Source of the DNA: Acidobacteria bacterium Mor1
Lineage (GTDB): Bacteria; Acidobacteriota; Polarisedimenticolia; Polarisedimenticolales; Polarisedimenticolaceae
Length of the DNA stretch: 64,000 nucleotides
Direction of reading: 5' to 3'
Assembly (NCBI GenBank): GCA_001664505.1
Contig: CP011806.1
Coordinates: 5,480,589-5,544,588, forward strand
The notes beneath the pieces are model-generated. The model ran no database searches. It was given only the letters and a program-made list of their open reading frames with translations, and was not told the DNA's origin. A program made the translations under genes and the position numbers. Shown one piece after another: positions 61,442-64,000 of this stretch (position 1 is the first letter of the stretch; every line of letters starts with the position of its first letter).

Positions 61442-64000
61442 CTAGCGTTCCCACGCTTCGTAGAGCGCCGCCAGATAGTCTTCCGCTTCCTGCTTCCGAT
61501 CCAGCCGGCCCGACGAGGGCAGCCCGCCGTCGACCGCGGCTTGCAGTAGCGGCTCGGCCTCTTCGTACCGTTCCAGGCCGGTCAGCGCCGCGCCGTGGAG
61601 CGCCTGGCTCTCGGCCAGGATCCAGCCCGGCGCCCGGGGATCCGGAGTGCTGCGAATCTCCACCGCTTCGGCCAGCAGGGTCTCGGCCTCGTCGAACAGC
61701 TCCTGCTCGACCAGGATGCGGCCCAGGCCGGTCAGGGCGTAGGCGATCCAGGGGTGGCCTTCCGGCTTGGTCGCGCGGCGCAGCTCGAGCACCCTGCGGA
61801 AGCGTGCCTCGGCCTCACGTGGATCCCCCTGGGCTCGTATCAGCCAGGCGGTGGAATTGATCATGTTGATCACGACCGGGTGTTCGGCGCCGAGGGTCTC
61901 CTCGTAGCCGGCCAGCGCCTCGTCGTAGCGCGCACCTGCCTCGCTCAGCCTTGCCTGGGCCTCGTAGACTTCGCCAAGACGGCGGATCGCGGCGAGGGAA
62001 TCCATGTGGGTGCGGCCCAGGCTTCGATCGTAGCGGTCGATGCACTCGCCGAGCACTCGCTCGGCTTCATCGAGCTTGCGCCGGCGGTAAAGGATGTCGC
62101 CCAGGTTGTTGAGGGCGCCCAGGGTGTCCCGGTGGTCCGGGCCCAGTACGTTCGTGCGGTCGTCGTATAGGTCGCGGAAGACTCGTTCCGCCTCGGCGAA
62201 CTGGCCGCGGCTGCGGTGCAGCACTCCGAGATTGTTGGTGGTCGTCAGGGTCGACGGGTGGAGCGGCCCGAGGACCCGCTGCTTGCGTCGCAGGACGTCG
62301 GTGTAGATCTCTTCGGCCTCGTCGAGTTGCCGCATGCGCCGCAGGGTGGCGCCCAGGTTGTTCAACGCCCGGAGCACCTTGGGGTGATCGTCGCCGTAGA
62401 TCAGGCGCAGACCGTCGATGGCTTCGCGATAGAGCGGTTCGCTTTCTTCGAACTTGCCCTGGGCGTCAAGGACGACGCCCAGGTTGATGGTCGTCGCCAG
62501 GGTGTCGGGATGCTGCGCACCCAGAGTTCGGCGCATGCCGTCCACCGCCTGACGCAGGTGCTCCTCGGCGAGGTCCAGCTCGCCCTTGTCCTCGTGGACC
62601 ATGCCCAGGGACTCCCGGGAGGCCAGGGTGTCCCGGTGGTCCGGACCGAGCAGGGTGGTGCGGCCGTCGAAGGCGGCCTGCAGGTGCTCGATGGCGGGGT
62701 CGAGTTCGCCCTTCTGGTGGAGCAGTTCCCCCATGTCGTGCAGCGCCTGCAGACTCTCCTCGCTCTCCTCGCCGAACATCGTGGTGAAGTTGTCGAGGGC
62801 CGGGGCGATCATCTCGCCGGCACGGTCCAGCTCGCCCGACGCGGTCAGGGCGCGGCCGAGGGAGAGCCCGGCAAGCAGCGTGTCGGGCGCCGTCGGGCCC
62901 TGGCGGGCGCGGAAGGACTCGAAGGCCGCGGTGAGCTGTTCGACGGCCTCGGGGTAGAGCCCCAGGCGGTGGTAGGTGCCACCGAGAGTCAAACGCATCC
63001 GCGCGGCGCTGACCGGGTCGTCGCCGAGGCTGGGTTCGATGGCGGCCGCGGCGCCCGACAGCAGGTCCCGGTCGAACAGGCTCTGGGCCACGTCGGTCGG
63101 GTTGATTCCCTGGAGCACCTGGGTCAGTTCGTCCCGGGCCTGCTCCAGGTTCATCTCAGGGTTCCCGCCGGTACGGCGGGCGTCGACGATGCGCTGCTCC
63201 AGGTCCCGCCACAGGGCGGCTCCGATCTGGTCGGGGTGGGCGTCCGAGAGCATTCCCGAGAGGAACCCGGCGGCGCGGACGGCGCGCTCGCGTTCCTGGT
63301 CGGCGCGATCCCGCTCGGCGGCGATCAACCTGGCCTGGACCGCCATGGTGCCTGCGAATCCGATCAGTCCGATCAACGCCGCCGCGGCCACGGCGACTCC
63401 CAGGCGGTGCCGCCGTACGAACTTGCCGATCCGGTAGCCGGCGCTCGGTGGCCGGGCGGTTACCGGTTCGTCGTGGAGATAGCGCCGCAGGTCCTCGGCC
63501 AACTCGGTCGCCGACTGATAGCGCTGGGACGGATCCTTGCGCAGCGCCTTCATGGTGATCCAGTCCAGATCTCCCCGGAGCTGGCGGTGCAGGGTCGCCA
63601 CGTCGACCCGGCGCTTGCGGGCAATGTCGCTGGTCAGGTCCGTCGCGGTCTTCAGCCGGGCGCTGGGTGTCGAGGGATCCTCTTCACGGATCCGCCGGCG
63701 CATTTCGTCGAAGCCCCCCTCTTCGATCTCGAAGGGCCGGCAGCCGCTGAGCAGCTCGTAGAGCAACACGCCTAGGGAATAGATGTCCGAGCGGGTATCC
63801 ACGCCGAGAGGGGAGAGCTCAGCCTGCTCGGGGCTCATGTAGTGAGGGGTGCCGACTACCTTGCCCAGTTCGGTGAACCAGGTGTCCGGGGTCAGGGAGC
63901 GCTCGGTGGCCTTGGCGATGCCGAAGTCGATGATCTTGGGCACGGCGCTGCCGTTCTTCGCCACCAACACGTTGGAGGGCTTGAGGTCGCGGTGGATAAC
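61442..64000 (-). CDS. Serine/threonine protein kinase with TPR domain, 5' end outside window
   Basis: At least 853 aa; the N-lobe lies beyond base 64000. The catalytic loop H-R-D-L-K-P-S-N begins at the very edge, followed by D-F-G (I-I-D-F-G-I-A-K) and the activation/P+1 segment G-T-P-H-Y-M-S-P-E-Q-A. A TM helix lies about residues 200-222 of this fragment (after R-R-H-R-L-G-V-A-V-A). The rest is an array of TPR units with the L-x-x-x-L-G-x-x-H-P-x-T/x-x-A pattern (LGAQHPDTLATTINLG; LGPLHPSTLTTTNNLG), so the extracytoplasmic part is a large TPR solenoid. This is the kinase family usually paired with ECF factors like that at 38000. Substrate unknown. Confidence 0.93.
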   Translation of the reverse strand, partial: VIHRDLKPSNVLVAKNGSAVPKIIDFGIAKATERSLTPDTWFTELGKVVGTPHYMSPEQAELSPLGVDTRSDIYSLGVLLYELLSGCRPFEIEEGGFDEMRRRIREEDPSTPSARLKTATDLTSDIARKRRVDVATLHRQLRGDLDWITMKALRKDPSQRYQSATELAEDLRRYLHDEPVTARPPSAGYRIGKFVRRHRLGVAVAAAALIGLIGFAGTMAVQARLIAAERDRADQERERAVRAAGFLSGMLSDAHPDQIGAALWRDLEQRIVDARRTGGNPEMNLEQARDELTQVLQGINPTDVAQSLFDRDLLSGAAAAIEPSLGDDPVSAARMRLTLGGTYHRLGLYPEAVEQLTAAFESFRARQGPTAPDTLLAGLSLGRALTASGELDRAGEMIAPALDNFTTMFGEESEESLQALHDMGELLHQKGELDPAIEHLQAAFDGRTTLLGPDHRDTLASRESLGMVHEDKGELDLAEEHLRQAVDGMRRTLGAQHPDTLATTINLGVVLDAQGKFEESEPLYREAIDGLRLIYGDDHPKVLRALNNLGATLRRMRQLDEAEEIYTDVLRRKQRVLGPLHPSTLTTTNNLGVLHRSRGQFAEAERVFRDLYDDRTNVLGPDHRDTLGALNNLGDILYRRRKLDEAERVLGECIDRYDRSLGRTHMDSLAAIRRLGEVYEAQARLSEAGARYDEALAGYEETLGAEHPVVINMINSTAWLIRAQGDPREAEARFRRVLELRRATKPEGHPWIAYALTGLGRILVEQELFDEAETLLAEAVEIRSTPDPRAPGWILAESQALHGAALTGLERYEEAEPLLQAAVDGGLPSSGRLDRKQEAEDYLAALYEAWER

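Overview
The window reads as one stretch of chromosome from a GC-rich (roughly two-thirds G+C by eye), Gram-negative-type bacterium. The gene content points to the Acidobacteriota: eukaryote-like Ser/Thr kinase with TPRs, ECF sigma factors beside a CarboxypepD_reg/plug/VWA protein, LytS/LytTR pairs, a VPS10/BNR glycosidase-like protein, many secreted proteins with thrombospondin type 3, FG-GAP, dockerin and FN3 modules, and frequent GTG/TTG starts with strong Shine-Dalgarno sequences. This placement is inference from content; no rRNA or other phylogenetic marker is present.

Layout. 1-5.6 kb: the 3' part of a secreted beta-helix/TSP3 protein, a TetR/SDR pair with matching palindromic operators, and a large secreted subtilase. 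5.6-7.2 kb: a frameshifted HNH endonuclease. 7.4-11.2 kb: a tightly coupled four-gene run (methyltransferase, TPR-membrane protein, LytS-type kinase, LytTR regulator). 11.3-19.1 kb: a PQQ-propeller/TPR protein, an M12 metallopeptidase, 3-hydroxyanthranilate dioxygenase and a large VPS10/BNR protein. 19.1-21.2 kb: a lower-GC regulator (XRE+TPR) overlapping a secreted beta-propeller-like gene. 21.5-27.2 kb: a lipoprotein cytochrome c, two divergent glycosyltransferases, PspC, an FG-GAP/dockerin protein and an AraC regulator.

27.5-34.5 kb: a six-gene minus-strand operon: a MacA-like adaptor, ABC ATPase, two MacB-type permeases, an NtrC-class regulator and its histidine kinase. A good -24/-12 (sigma-54) promoter and an upstream palindrome precede it, so the regulator probably drives its own operon. 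34.7-38.7 kb: an ECF sigma factor overlapping a very unusual membrane protein (anti-sigma-like tail, TM, CarboxypepD_reg, TonB-plug-like segment, YfbK-type VWA), then a second ECF factor.

38.75-41.8 kb is a sharp low-GC island holding one 1012-aa gene that joins an HD phosphohydrolase to an Hsp90/GHKL-type ATPase. It is the best candidate in the window for an undescribed stress or defence function. 41.8-50.5 kb: secreted proteins (beta-lactamase-fold hydrolase with a TSP3 tail, M6-like metallopeptidase, a protein with eight 29-residue repeats, a small protein). Three secreted proteins across the window share a C-terminal module, and a fourth may. 50.7-52.5 kb: a DEAD-box RNA helicase. 52.6-60.5 kb: a 2618-aa RHS protein whose core is split by about 900 residues of FN3-like sequence and which ends in a metzincin-like tip. 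A TPR protein and a 5'-truncated Ser/Thr kinase-TPR gene close the window.

Functionally this is a secretion, surface and signalling neighbourhood. Core metabolism is nearly absent (only the dioxygenase and the RNA helicase). No tRNA, rRNA, CRISPR array or transposase was found.
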